A stretch of 64,000 nt of DNA from Neobacillus sp. FSL H8-0543. Its GTDB lineage: Bacteria > Bacillota > Bacilli > Bacillales > Cytobacillaceae. Below, in pieces: positions 16,279 to 25,247 of the stretch. The translations under genes were made by a program, and so were the position numbers. Positions within the stretch are counted from its first letter, which is position 1; each line of letters opens with the position of its first letter. The stretch covers positions 4,910,501 to 4,974,500 of the forward strand of contig NZ_CP151943.1 of NCBI RefSeq assembly GCF_038592905.1. The letters run 5' to 3'. The notes below the pieces were generated by a model. The model saw only the letters and a list, made by a program, of their open reading frames with translations. It ran no database searches and was not told the DNA's origin.

Positions 16279-17112
16279 ATGCACGAATGGGCATTATTAA
16301 TTATGACTGTATGTGTTCCAACAGCCGTTGGCGGATTCCTATTCCTCTGGCTGTTTCATAAAAAGATTACAAAAGCAGGCGAGGATTCCTATAAAGTTAT
16401 GAAACTACCGATACTGACCCTTGCTGTTTTAAACCTTATTGGGTTGTTTGCTTCTTTCTTCCACTTAGGGACTCCAACCCATGCTTTGTACACCATTATG
16501 GGTTTTGGTCGCTCATGGATGAGCAATGAGATCGTCTTTACCGGTGCTTTCATTGGTTTGGCATGTATGACTGCCGGATTAACGATCTTACAAAAGAAAA
16601 TAAACCCGATGCTTTTGTTGTTAACAAGTATCGTAGGGTTGATTGATGTTTACTGTATGGCTAGTATTTACACGGTAACTCGCGTAAATGGTTGGGACAG
16701 CATAAATACCTATCTCGTATTCTACGGAACTGTATTTACGCTAGGACCTATCATAGCAGCGAGTTTATTGGGAACCAACTTTAAAGGTGAGGCATTTAAG
16801 AGTATTGTTAAATGGGCGTTTGCGATAACCATTTTCGGATTAGGTATACAGGTGGTTGGAACAGCGATCTTCGCCGTCTCAACACCAGACATCCAACTGA
16901 TCAATGGAATAACGGCGGTTGAAAAGCTTTCTACTTATGGAAACATGATTACTTTCCGCTGGGTGCTTGAAGCATTAGGATTAGCTTTACTTGGTTTCTT
17001 GGCATTGGCTTCGATGAAAAAGGTAAACTATTCTCTTATCTATCTAGCACTTGCAGTATTTTTTATTGGTGAAGGAATGAGTCGCTATCTGTTCTATGTA
17101 ATCGGAGCTTAA
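16279..17112 (+). CDS. DmsC-like membrane anchor subunit
   Basis: 277 residues with about eight hydrophobic segments. FHLGTPTHALYTIMGFGRSWMSNE is cut here to its key parts: the FHLG motif and the SWMSNE loop are the DmsC hallmarks of quinol binding. It anchors the reductase and oxidises menaquinol. The start ATG at 16279 follows GAGGAGGGAACTGAT with a 1-bp gap after the Fe-S subunit stop, so the two are translationally linked. Usual DmsC length is about 270-290, so it is complete. Confidence 0.9.
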   Translation: MHEWALLIMTVCVPTAVGGFLFLWLFHKKITKAGEDSYKVMKLPILTLAVLNLIGLFASFFHLGTPTHALYTIMGFGRSWMSNEIVFTGAFIGLACMTAGLTILQKKINPMLLLLTSIVGLIDVYCMASIYTVTRVNGWDSINTYLVFYGTVFTLGPIIAASLLGTNFKGEAFKSIVKWAFAITIFGLGIQVVGTAIFAVSTPDIQLINGITAVEKLSTYGNMITFRWVLEALGLALLGFLALASMKKVNYSLIYLALAVFFIGEGMSRYLFYVIGA

Positions 17113-17174
17113 TTCGTTTTACTTTATGCGAATACATTCAGATAAAAACTAATTATTAGGTGAGGGTGAATGAG

Positions 17175-18086
17175 ATGGGTCTATTGGGTAAATGGGTAGA
17201 GAGTCTTGATTATGAATATGAAATTTCAACGTCCTGTACTCGCCATCGGAGTCCACATTCCTCCTGTGAAAAGTGTATAGCTGTTTGCGAAGAAAAGGCA
17301 ATCACACTAGTAAATAATAAGCCTGTTATTGAGAGGGATAAATGTAGCGAGTGTGGAAATTGTATTTCTGCTTGCTCCACCCAATCGATTTCAGGGATTT
17401 ATCCGAAAAGAACAGTTATCAATAACCAACTTTTGATTACTCGAGAGCACACACCAACCGTGAAGGAACTGCTCGTGTTGCGCAAAAAAGGCGTTAAAGT
17501 GATTGTTAGTGAAGAACCTTCATTAAATGGGGCTTGGAAACATGTAGTGGAAGAAACGAATTCGATGTTGGATCAACTTGGTGAAGAGCCTTTCACTATT
17601 TCGAATAAGGCTATAGAAAAAGCGGAAGAATCCTATTCTAGAAGAGAACTCTTTTCTCTTTGGAAAAAGAGTAGCCAATCACTCATGGTGCAAGCAACCC
17701 CAGCGAAATGGAGGTTTACACACAGCGATCTAGATTTGGAAAAATATTACCCTGATTACCAATTCACAAGTATTGCTGTGGATCCAAATACATGCACATT
17801 ATGTAAAGCCTGTAATATTCTTTGCGCTAAAAAGTGTCTGACCATATCGGAGACAAGCTTTATTGTGGCAACCCAATCTTGTTCCTCTTGTCAGCTATGT
17901 GCAGATATTTGTCCGGAGAAGGCTATCACGATTAAAGAACTTATATCGGCTGTTAACGACATTCATTACCCTATTCATAAGAAGCAATGCAGTGTATGTA
18001 ACCAACCATACAACACATTGAGGGAAGATGATGAAAAGTGTGTCATGTGTAGTACTAAACGAGAAGGATATCTTTCTTCTAACTAA
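17175..18086 (+). CDS. Accessory poly-ferredoxin protein of the reductase operon
   Basis: 303 residues with at least four ferredoxin-type cysteine motifs: CEKCIAVC, CSECGNCISAC, CTLCKACNILC and CSSCQLCADIC, plus a C-terminal zinc-ribbon-like pair CSVC...CVMC. The centre (about residues 95-200) has no cysteines and separates two Fe-S modules. Such proteins occur in Bacillus dms-type operons as extra electron carriers or assembly factors; the exact role is unknown. I place the start at the ATG at 17175, after GGTGAGGGTG; GTG at 17160 is possible. It is followed directly by the terminator-like repeat at 18100. Confidence 0.82.
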   Translation: MGLLGKWVESLDYEYEISTSCTRHRSPHSSCEKCIAVCEEKAITLVNNKPVIERDKCSECGNCISACSTQSISGIYPKRTVINNQLLITREHTPTVKELLVLRKKGVKVIVSEEPSLNGAWKHVVEETNSMLDQLGEEPFTISNKAIEKAEESYSRRELFSLWKKSSQSLMVQATPAKWRFTHSDLDLEKYYPDYQFTSIAVDPNTCTLCKACNILCAKKCLTISETSFIVATQSCSSCQLCADICPEKAITIKELISAVNDIHYPIHKKQCSVCNQPYNTLREDDEKCVMCSTKREGYLSSN

Positions 18087-18099
18087 ATTTAACATTTAG

Positions 18100-18155
18100 G
18101 GGTCAGTCCCCCAGTACACAAAAGCTTTAACGTACTTGGGGACTGACCCTTTTTT
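18100..18155 (+). terminator. Palindromic element family A acting as operon terminator
   Basis: Arms GGGTCAGTCCCCC and GGGGACTGACCC around a core containing AAAAGCTTTAACG, followed by seven T's (18150-18155 and the last arm base). It starts 13 bp after the last reductase gene and serves as its rho-independent terminator. On its right the fabF fragment begins at once. Confidence 0.85.
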
Positions 18156-18592
18156 CCTATTACGACACCCGCACCAGAGGGAGAAGGCGCACAGCGTGCC
18201 ATGAAATTGCGGATGCCGGGATCACTCCGGAACAGGTGGATTACATCAATGCTCATGGCACCTCAACCTATTATAATGATTTGTATGAAACATTAGCCAT
18301 AAAGGAAGTATTTAAGGAGCATGCCTACAAGCTTTCTGTCAGTTCCACTAAATCCATGACGGGGCACTTGTTAGGTGCAACAGGTGCAATCAAAGCTATT
18401 TTTTCTGTATTAGCCATCAAGGATGGAATCCTCCCGCCAACCATTAACTATGAAACACCGTATGAAGAACTTGATTGAGACTACGTACCAAACGAGGCAA
18501 AGAAGAAAGACGTACAGGTGATCCTTTCCAACTCCCTGGGATTTGGCGGACACAATGCCACACAAATTTTTAAAAAGTTTATTGATGCCTGA
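18156..18592 (+). pseudogene. fabF: 3' fragment of a fabF-type ketosynthase gene
   Basis: Starting directly behind the T-tract of the repeat, the sequence encodes the C-terminal third of beta-ketoacyl-ACP synthase [27 protein letters not shown] (with the active-site His) and SLGFGGHNA. It has a frameshift near 18208 and an in-frame TGA at 18476 where DLDYVPNEA is expected. The nucleophile half of the gene is absent. It is not functional; the functional fabF must lie elsewhere. Confidence 0.85.
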
Positions 18593-18630
18593 ACATTTAA
18601 TCGTCATGATTAATTTTTAAGTAGGAAAAA

Positions 18631-18668
18631 GGAACAAGGTTATTTTTAAAACCTTATTCCATTTTTAA
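18631..18668 (+). terminator. Hairpin plus T-tract after the fabF fragment
   Basis: Arms GGAACAAGGTT and AACCTTATTCC followed by ATTTTTAATG. It is probably the original fabF terminator carried along with the fragment. Confidence 0.6.
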
Positions 18669-18669
18669 T

Positions 18670-18917
18670 GGAAAACGTTTGGCTGAAAATGATTAGTTTT
18701 CTGGGGGTAATAAGCGAGAAGAATGTTTTTGTATTCAAACAATGATTAAACTTTGTTTATAATAGATAAATAGAATGAAAGTAAGTTAATAGACTGAAAA
18801 TTTATTGTTATTTAAACATTCAATACTTTCTGTTGACTATTCCAAAAAGCGGGGTTAAGATAAAAGGGAAAACATTTGGCTAAAATTTGGCTAAAATTTG
18901 GCTGAATAGATTTGGCT
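18670..18917 (+). promoter_or_regulatory. Duplicated LacI-operator region (left copy)
   Basis: GGAAAACGTTTGGCT at 18670-18684 is identical to the operator of the intact regulator near 25164. A second site, GGAAAACATTTGGCT, lies at 18867-18881, followed by tandem AAAATTTGGCT units (18882-18903) and TTTGGCT again at 18911-18917. TTGACT (about 18835) matches the -35 of the right copy. The region aligns with 25065-25230 and controls only the deleted lacI copy now. Confidence 0.65.
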
Positions 18918-18961
18918 TTTTGACGCCAAATAACTTAATAGATAATGAATGGGTGTGGTGC

Positions 18962-19080
18962 TTGGCAACTCGAAAAGAAATAGCCATTGCTATAAGTTAA
19001 TGAGCCGGTTTATTGATGAACAAAAGGATGACTTGCCGACAGCGATGTTTATTGCCAGTGACGTCATGGCGATTTTGTAG
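18962..19080 (+). pseudogene. Internally deleted copy of the LacI-family regulator
   Basis: The TTG start and codons for ATRKEIA match the start of the regulator at 25248 (VTLKEIA). The sequence then jumps, after about 24 bases, to the part matching 25944-26040 (KLMSRFIDEQKDDLPTAMFI, then ASDVMAI) and ends in TAG. The roughly 680 bp in between, with the DNA-binding helices and most of the ligand domain, are missing. Downstream, TTTGAAAGGGCTT at 19119-19130 matches the cre-like site at 26361. Confidence 0.8.
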
Positions 19081-19153
19081 AAACGGGGGATGGATCTCTA
19101 TTTTTTACTTTTGAATGATTTGAAAGGGCTTACGATAATGATTGACACATTTA

Positions 19154-19182
19154 GGGTCATTCCCCCGGCACACTAAAGCTTT
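19154..19182. repeat. Palindromic element, family A (left half only)
   Basis: GGGTCATTCCCCCGGCACAC followed by TAAAGCTTT; the right half is missing and unrelated sequence follows. It marks a break point. Confidence 0.7.
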
Positions 19183-19343
19183 CAACAAAAATGGCAGATT
19201 TTCCGGATGAACATTTCAACCTGATTTATCAACATCGAATTTACAGAAGAATACGAAAAAGTCCTCTTAGAAGCCTGCAGTAATAGTTGCCCTTCCATCA
19301 TAGAATACTTACGCTATATGTTTTTTTCACACAGCCAATAGAA

Positions 19344-19655
19344 CTAAACCTCCATGGTATTACTACCGCTAGCCCACTCAATTTCCGGACTTGTTTCACA
19401 GATGTATCCGTAGCAACCTAATATTTTGTACGATAAAAAATCCAAAATATTCTGTTTGGTTTCTTCGGTGATGACATGTCCAGGTTTACGACCACGATTA
19501 CCGTACACAAAGAAAGCTTTACCTTATTTCTTGTAGCCTTGGATCATACGGTTTACATGGTTTTTCGTACATCCAAGGGTGAAAGCAGCACTGTCCTGTT
19601 TACCGTCTGTTTCAACTAGTTTTTTATTAATTGTGTACTTTTGATTTTTATCCAT
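19344..19655 (-). pseudogene. Remnant of an ISNCY-type transposase
   Basis: On the minus strand an ATG at 19655 starts MDKNQKYTINKKLVE; LGCTKNHVNRMIQGYKK is a helix-turn-helix of the ISNCY transposase family, and GNRGRKPGHVITEETKQ is its usual continuation. A TAA at 19526-19524 interrupts the frame and everything after about residue 100, including the catalytic domain, is gone. No terminal inverted repeats were found. Confidence 0.7.
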
Positions 19656-19895
19656 AGTTAAGTTAACCTTTCTCATTTTGTCACCTTACAATTATCTTGA
19701 GGTTTTTTTATACATTATGAATATTAGGCATTAACCGGAGGTGAAGTAAGGTAACGAATCCAAGTTATATCTATTAAATAGAAGTAATGAGTTATTAAGA
19801 GATTTGAAGTTACCAAGAAAGGAGGTGGTGAAAGACTGTTTTGCCCTTTTAGTGTAAAAGAGAAGTTAGAACACTCAAGCTACTAAAGTAATGTA

Positions 19896-20004
19896 GAAAA
19901 CAGAAAATAACAACTCTGAAAAAAAGAGGCTGAAAACAGAGAGCCACAACTCTAGAATAAATGAGGCTGAAAACGGAGGATCACATCTCCAGAATAATGT
20001 GTTA
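19896..20004 (+). repeat. Three tandem leader repeats of 36-37 bp before the GH114 gene
   Basis: Copies begin with GAAAAC at 19896, 19932 and 19969. Copies 2 and 3 each hold a small hairpin: AGAG/CTCT in copy 2 and GGAG/CTCC in copy 3, with 8-nt loops, so one base pair changed on both sides. Copy 1 is less regular. They end just before the AGGAGG of the next gene. The rest of 19656-19895 shows nothing recognisable. Confidence 0.55.
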
Positions 20005-20031
20005 TTTGTATTTTGTAGGAGGTCGAATAAA

Positions 20032-22461
20032 ATGCAACATTACAAGAAAAGTACCAGTGCGATGGCTGTTATGAAAAGGGTTTCAAAAAAAACCCTGTCC
20101 GTTATCCTTCCGGTGCTGATGACCCTAACCCTGTTGCCTTTTTTTGCATTTGCGGATTCAGGTGCACAAACAACGATTGGTGGCAAAACAGTTGAGGAAC
20201 TACAGACGCATATTAATGATCTATATTCAGATGAAACAATCGGCACAACCGGGCGTCTTCATAGGATGCAGGCCTTTATTCTGGAGCTTGCTCTACATGC
20301 GAAGCTTAAAAACCCGGACTTTAAAATTATTCCGCAGGACGGAATCGATCTGGCTTTTAAAGATGGCGTTTCTGCCAACGGAGTTGACGAGGGTATCCTT
20401 TCTTTAGTTGATGGTTGGGGAATTGAAGGGATGGTAGGAAACGGGCCCTTAACTACTCCAACTACAACCCAACAAAAATACATTGCGTTAAAGCAAGCAG
20501 GCATATATGTGTCCGATACTACTGTGGTTAATACCCAACAGCAGCTTGACAATTATTATGCCAGAGCCAATGCGTGGGGCATTATTCCGTATCCGCGTAT
20601 TGGTGGGGAATTAGCTCAGAGTCTATTCCCCGGATGGCGCTGGGCTGTCAATGGGGATTACTTTTGGGTCGAAAATCCGACCACTATAGGCCTGAGTAGC
20701 AGAATAGACGGCACCAGAAATGTCAATAATCTGACTGACGCGAAAAACTACCTATACAATATCAACAGCCGACCTTATGATGCTTGGGACAAATGGGACG
20801 CTGAAGAAGCAGCAGTTGTTGCAGAAGGCGGAGAAGGTGATAGGGCTAGAATATATGACTCATACGGCAGTGGCTTACTGGTTCCTTCCGTAGGCGGCCA
20901 GTATAAACCGGTTGCTGGAGAAGACGGGGATCCCACTGATATTGATGGCGTGAAAGCGCTATATGGGGACGAATGGGACTGGTGGTGGAGACAAGCAGGT
21001 CTTAACGTCAATGACGGTAGAAAGACTTGGCTTGAAGCGCTCAGGAACTCAGACTATGATGTTATTTATATTGATTCGTTTTACAATCATAGGGCTTTTC
21101 CGGAAAACCAAACCCCTCTTACAAAAGAAGAGATCGATAGCCTTAAGGTTAAGTCCGACGGTGGCAGGCGGCAGGTCATCGCGTATTTGAGCATCGGCTC
21201 GGCGGAGCAGAATCGTTGGTACGCCCAGGATGAGTGGACAATGGCAGATCCTAATAATCCGAATACACCTAGGAGTATGAAAGCCGGCACAACAACCGGA
21301 AGCGGAGCCTCAAGAGTATATACTCCTGCCGAAGAAGGCACTCCGACGTGGCTGGCTTTCGGTTATGGCGGAAACTACACTGAAGAGGCCATAGTGCAAT
21401 GGTGGGATCCGGCGTGGAGAGACATTATTATCAACGGCGACGGCCAATACAACCATAAGACTACCGGAGACAACACGTCTTCCATTGACAGAATCATAAA
21501 CCAGGGATTTGACGGAGTGTATTTGGACAATGTAGGTGTCTATAGCAACAGTAGATGGCCATCATGGGAAACCTACTGGACTGCTAATGGAGGTATTCCC
21601 GGTGGATCCGTTTTATCCAAATTCACATTCACTTATAATGGTGCCGATGTCATTGATGGCTCCGTTCCAAACACGGAAAATGACGTTTGGAGTGCAGACA
21701 CAAGTGTCTTGCCAAACCACACCAACACGATACCAGTTCCAAAGTTGAACCTACCTACTGGCATGATGGCAAATTGGGTCGTTACTGCCTCGCAGGATCC
21801 CGCCTACAAGGTGGGCGACGTAATCGTGAACCCATCCTCAATTATAGCTTGGAAGGGCATCACCTTCAAACTGAGGTTAGTAAACATTGAAGGAGTTTCA
21901 TTGTCAACTAAAGCAATCGTTCGACATGATGGCGGAACATTGAATGTGGCTGTAAAAACAAATAATGCGGTTGACTTAACAGCTGTATCAGCTGAATTAG
22001 TGGATTCAAACGGAAATTCACTGAACCCAGCTATTTCCGCAAGTGGTGAGATTGTAAGCGATTCAGCAATATTGGGTCTTCAACTTCCATTTCATCTGCC
22101 GGTAGGAACTTATACAGTTAAAGTTACACTGGGTAATAACGAATTACAGGATATGTCTCAAACATTCAAAGTAAACCTGAAACCTATGAGTTTTGCTTTG
22201 ATTCCTAAGAACCAAAATGTAAATATCGGTGACATGGTTACTTTCTCCGCAAAAGCTGCATATGGCGACGAAAACTACACGTATCAGTGGCAGCAGCTCG
22301 TTAAGGGCGCTTGGACGGATATTGCAAACACTAACAGTGGCGATTACACCGTAAAGGCAGCCCTTTCACTGGATAACACAACTTATCGATGCGTCATAAA
22401 AGACACCTCAGGAAATTCCATAACTTCTAAGGAAGTTACATTGAAAGTAAAGAAAAAATAG
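20032..22461 (+). CDS. Secreted GH114-type glycoside hydrolase (endo-alpha-1,4-polygalactosaminidase-like)
   Basis: 809 residues. A long basic N-terminus and hydrophobic stretch ending LLPFFAFADSG form a signal peptide. About residues 280-525 carry the GH114 barrel: SDYDVIYIDSF, RRQVIAYLSIGSAEQNR, WWDPAWRDIIIN and GFDGVYLDNVG, including the acidic residues expected for catalysis. The N-terminal 250 residues are of unknown family, and the C-terminus (about 720-809) is an Ig-like domain (YTYQWQQ...YRCVIKD). GH114 enzymes cut alpha-1,4-galactosamine polymers such as those in Pel and fungal galactosaminogalactan. Start: AGGAGG at 20018; GTG at 19999 is less likely. Codon and base use look richer in GC than the neighbours. 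Confidence 0.8.
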   Translation: MQHYKKSTSAMAVMKRVSKKTLSVILPVLMTLTLLPFFAFADSGAQTTIGGKTVEELQTHINDLYSDETIGTTGRLHRMQAFILELALHAKLKNPDFKIIPQDGIDLAFKDGVSANGVDEGILSLVDGWGIEGMVGNGPLTTPTTTQQKYIALKQAGIYVSDTTVVNTQQQLDNYYARANAWGIIPYPRIGGELAQSLFPGWRWAVNGDYFWVENPTTIGLSSRIDGTRNVNNLTDAKNYLYNINSRPYDAWDKWDAEEAAVVAEGGEGDRARIYDSYGSGLLVPSVGGQYKPVAGEDGDPTDIDGVKALYGDEWDWWWRQAGLNVNDGRKTWLEALRNSDYDVIYIDSFYNHRAFPENQTPLTKEEIDSLKVKSDGGRRQVIAYLSIGSAEQNRWYAQDEWTMADPNNPNTPRSMKAGTTTGSGASRVYTPAEEGTPTWLAFGYGGNYTEEAIVQWWDPAWRDIIINGDGQYNHKTTGDNTSSIDRIINQGFDGVYLDNVGVYSNSRWPSWETYWTANGGIPGGSVLSKFTFTYNGADVIDGSVPNTENDVWSADTSVLPNHTNTIPVPKLNLPTGMMANWVVTASQDPAYKVGDVIVNPSSIIAWKGITFKLRLVNIEGVSLSTKAIVRHDGGTLNVAVKTNNAVDLTAVSAELVDSNGNSLNPAISASGEIVSDSAILGLQLPFHLPVGTYTVKVTLGNNELQDMSQTFKVNLKPMSFALIPKNQNVNIGDMVTFSAKAAYGDENYTYQWQQLVKGAWTDIANTNSGDYTVKAALSLDNTTYRCVIKDTSGNSITSKEVTLKVKKK

Positions 22462-22483
22462 CAAATTTGTGAAAAGCTAACGA

Positions 22484-22523
22484 AAAAATCTGGTCCGAAA
22501 TTGACTTCGGATCAGATCTTTTT
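22484..22523 (+). terminator. Intrinsic terminator after the GH114 gene
   Basis: AAAAAATCTGGTCCGAA pairs with TTCGGATCAGATCTTTTT (one mismatch), 5-nt loop, T-run at the end; 22 bp past the stop codon. Confidence 0.8.
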
Positions 22524-22626
22524 ACAATTATGGGCTTTAGCCTGTTGAGCACGCTTTTTGTGCGAAACAGATAACTTAGGTTGCAATCTAAGTTTATTAA
22601 CTATATTAACTTGGGGAGGTTAGGAA

Positions 22627-24789
22627 TTGAAAAAAGTATTCGGAGGGCTTGCGATCCTGTTAATCGTTTGCCTGGTGTTGTCAAGCTCATTGGATGCCGC
22701 AAGGGCGGAGTTCAGCTCGGTGAAGGCTCCCGGAAACGACATTGTATGGAATGGGGCGAATGATAGAGAAGTAGCAGCAGTTATTGATGCCGTTCAAAAC
22801 GATACGCGCAAAAATGCTTCTGGCCCTAAAATAACATCCAATGCCCACAATTCGGAATTTCCAGGTATCTACTTTAACTGGGATTCCAAACAATCGGACA
22901 ATGGCCACTTAAAGGTTCAGGCTTCGGTATTCGATAAGTTTGAAAGCTTCATTCTGACCGCGAAAACATCCAATTCATACTGGGATTTCGAAATCGCGAT
23001 CCAGCCTGGCCAGGAAATGACCGAAGATGATTGCTTTGTGTTCTTTATCCCAAAGATGAAGGAAGGCAAAAACATCAACATGGTATTTATTAGTGAGTTC
23101 AAACAAAAGTCGCTTGTGTTACAGGGGCTTAACTATACGGAGAATCCTGTTGATATTCCGAATCCGGACAGGGGCTTTTACAGACCCCAATCATATGTAA
23201 TTCCGGTTGACGGTGGAACTCCAAGTTTTCCTAACTTAAAGGCCACCATAACAGGTACCACGGTCCCTGTCGATGCTAGCATCGTTTATATGGAATTTGA
23301 CCTGAGAAACTTTTCGTCGAATGCCCCCCTCAATGGAAGACCCATTGGACCCTGGAGTGCTGCTGGTGCTACTCCGCCAGAATATGGAACAACTCAACCT
23401 ATAACACCCGCTGCGCTTGATTATGTAAGGAAAGCACTTCAAAGGGTAAGAGATAGCGATGCTGTTGCCATTGTGAAATTTAGTTATGACGGAAGGGGCT
23501 ATACTTATATTGATAGTGGAATTTATGACCAGGTCATTCACGATAGCGAACCAGGGGCGCCACAAGGTCGGGGTTGGTATGAAACAGGAATTCCTGAGGA
23601 ATCTGATTTGAGTGGTATACCCGGTCACGAGGACAAAAACTGGGTACAATATCATCTTTGGCAGCTTGGAAATGTTTTCAGCGACTTCGAAGATAGCATA
23701 ATGGCTGTTAAAGGGGGTATCTTTGGCCCATGGGGCGAAATGCACTCGTCATCATATGCCAGCACTCGGGAGGGTTACCATTGGCTTCTGAATGCGTTGC
23801 TGAACTATGTTCCCGATTCGCGTTCAATTTTAGTACATGCGGGCGGAGTCATGGCATGGCATAACGTTGAGTATGGTACTGATTATAGCTTTACTAATTT
23901 AATGCCGGCCCCGGCACGCGGAACACCGGCGCAACGTTTCGGTATGTTCAACGATAGTTATACGTACGGTTTGGACGGTGACTGGTATAATGACAATGGC
24001 TCGCTTTCCGAAGGGTATGCATTAATTGGAACTGGGGATCCGGATGATTTTGATCGTAACGTTGTTTTAACCTGGATGAGAAATCAAAATAACTTCTATG
24101 GCGGTGAAACAGTTGGGCCCGGTGCTGCCGATAATATCTATCCCAGATTTCCAAACGTTCTTTATGAATCTGCTTATGCTCAAACTACTCATTTGAATAC
24201 AAGTTATAACCAAAACACTTATGCTCTTTGGGGTAATTTTGTTTATAATGAAGCAAACGTCACCGCACCGTTTACGCCTCCACACGATGGAGTGACTCGA
24301 ACGGCAATCTTTGACCCGGTGTATGACGGCAGAAACGGAATGGAATATATGCGTGACAGATTGGGCTACCGGTTAGTGTTGCGTGAGGCTAATGCAAGTG
24401 AATGGGTAGTGCGGAATGGTACCCTGAGGTTCGAAGGGAAGATTCAAAACGTGGGCTTTGGTAATGTAGTAAACAAGAAAAATGTGTCGGTAATTCTGAA
24501 AGCCAAAGACGGTTCTAACACCTACACGGCACTTACGAACCTTGACGCAAGGGATTGGCGGCCAGATTTGGACAGCAGGGCAAGCAATACCGCTGCATAC
24601 CGTGATTTGAACTTCTCAATTAAGATGAGCGCATTTGGTTCTGTGCCTGCTGGTGACTATGATATTTACTTGAAGATCAATGATCCTAAAGAAACTAGCA
24701 CTAACAGGCGAAGTATACAGTTTGCGAATCACGATATTTGGAATACTTCCCTTGGAGCAAACTTAATTGGTTCGACGACAGTCAAGTAG
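22627..24789 (+). CDS. Secreted DUF4874/DUF4832 domain protein
   Basis: 720 residues with a signal peptide (MKKVFGGLAILLIVCLVLSS, cleavage near residue 27). About 150 N-terminal residues form a possible carbohydrate-binding beta domain. From about residue 178 NPDRGFY opens the DUF4874 region, with VYMEFDLRNFS and VAIVKFSYDGRGY, and KGGIFGPWGEMHSS continues a TIM-barrel-like fold; DUF4832 follows to the C-terminus. Proteins with this pair are secreted and sit with polysaccharide genes; no activity is established. TTG start with GGGGAGG 10 bp upstream. It follows the GH114 gene in the same orientation, each with its own terminator, and shares its GC-richer composition. Confidence 0.78.
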   Translation: MKKVFGGLAILLIVCLVLSSSLDAARAEFSSVKAPGNDIVWNGANDREVAAVIDAVQNDTRKNASGPKITSNAHNSEFPGIYFNWDSKQSDNGHLKVQASVFDKFESFILTAKTSNSYWDFEIAIQPGQEMTEDDCFVFFIPKMKEGKNINMVFISEFKQKSLVLQGLNYTENPVDIPNPDRGFYRPQSYVIPVDGGTPSFPNLKATITGTTVPVDASIVYMEFDLRNFSSNAPLNGRPIGPWSAAGATPPEYGTTQPITPAALDYVRKALQRVRDSDAVAIVKFSYDGRGYTYIDSGIYDQVIHDSEPGAPQGRGWYETGIPEESDLSGIPGHEDKNWVQYHLWQLGNVFSDFEDSIMAVKGGIFGPWGEMHSSSYASTREGYHWLLNALLNYVPDSRSILVHAGGVMAWHNVEYGTDYSFTNLMPAPARGTPAQRFGMFNDSYTYGLDGDWYNDNGSLSEGYALIGTGDPDDFDRNVVLTWMRNQNNFYGGETVGPGAADNIYPRFPNVLYESAYAQTTHLNTSYNQNTYALWGNFVYNEANVTAPFTPPHDGVTRTAIFDPVYDGRNGMEYMRDRLGYRLVLREANASEWVVRNGTLRFEGKIQNVGFGNVVNKKNVSVILKAKDGSNTYTALTNLDARDWRPDLDSRASNTAAYRDLNFSIKMSAFGSVPAGDYDIYLKINDPKETSTNRRSIQFANHDIWNTSLGANLIGSTTVK

Positions 24790-24793
24790 ACAA

Positions 24794-24847
24794 TAGACTT
24801 GTTCGAGAACCCGGTTGGGTTCGCGAACAAGTCTTGCATTTTTTTTG
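24794..24847 (+). terminator. Strong intrinsic terminator
   Basis: AGACTTGTTCG, A, GAACCC loop GGTT GGGTTC, G, CGAACAAGTCT: a long nearly perfect hairpin followed by eight T's, 5 bp after the DUF4832 gene. Confidence 0.92.
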
Positions 24848-24957
24848 GCCCAAAGCCCTCAAAACTGCTATTTTTATAAGATACAAAAATCATATAGTTA
24901 ATTTGTAGGACGTCTCCCTTATTTCTGTTGGCGCAGGTATACACGAGGGGAGGCGTC

Positions 24958-25017
24958 TTTCCTGTCCAAAATTTGACAATATAAGGTCATTATACTTGTC
25001 AAATTTTGGACAGGAAA
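24958..25017. repeat. Perfect 22-bp inverted repeat
   Basis: Left arm 24958-24979 begins TTTCCTGTCCAAAATTTG and right arm 24996-25017 is its exact complement; loop 16 nt. A weaker pair (GACGTCTCCC at 24910, GGGGAGGCGTC at 24947) sits next to it on the left. It could be a small MITE, an RNA hairpin or a regulatory palindrome upstream of the lacI gene. Confidence 0.7.
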
Positions 25018-25129
25018 TACCATCAAATTTCTGTAATTTAGGGCCACCAAAAACGATATAAGATAAAAAGAGTGTTTTTAGATAGTCGGGTTGAAAATTA
25101 ATTATTTTTTGAACATTTTGTATTTTGTG

Positions 25130-25209
25130 TTGACTATTGAAATAACAAGGGTTAACATAATAGGGAAAACGTTTGGCTAAAAGTTTGGCTTCGAGTTTGA
25201 TTTTTGGCT
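25130..25209 (+). promoter_or_regulatory. Promoter and LacI-type operator of the regulator gene (right copy)
   Basis: TTGACT at 25130-25135 with TAACAT at 25153-25158 (17-bp spacing) or CATAAT at 25156. GGAAAACGTTTGGCT at 25164-25178 holds the AAACGTTT palindrome typical of LacI-family operators, and TTTGGCT repeats at 25184-25190 and 25203-25209. Position just downstream of the -10 box suggests autorepression. Confidence 0.65.
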
Positions 25210-25247
25210 AATTAACTTGATAGAAAGTAATGAAAGGGTGTGAGTGC

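Noticed and set aside
19344..19655. Active insertion sequence
   Set aside because: Only about 100 codons remain, interrupted by a stop, with no inverted repeats or target duplication.
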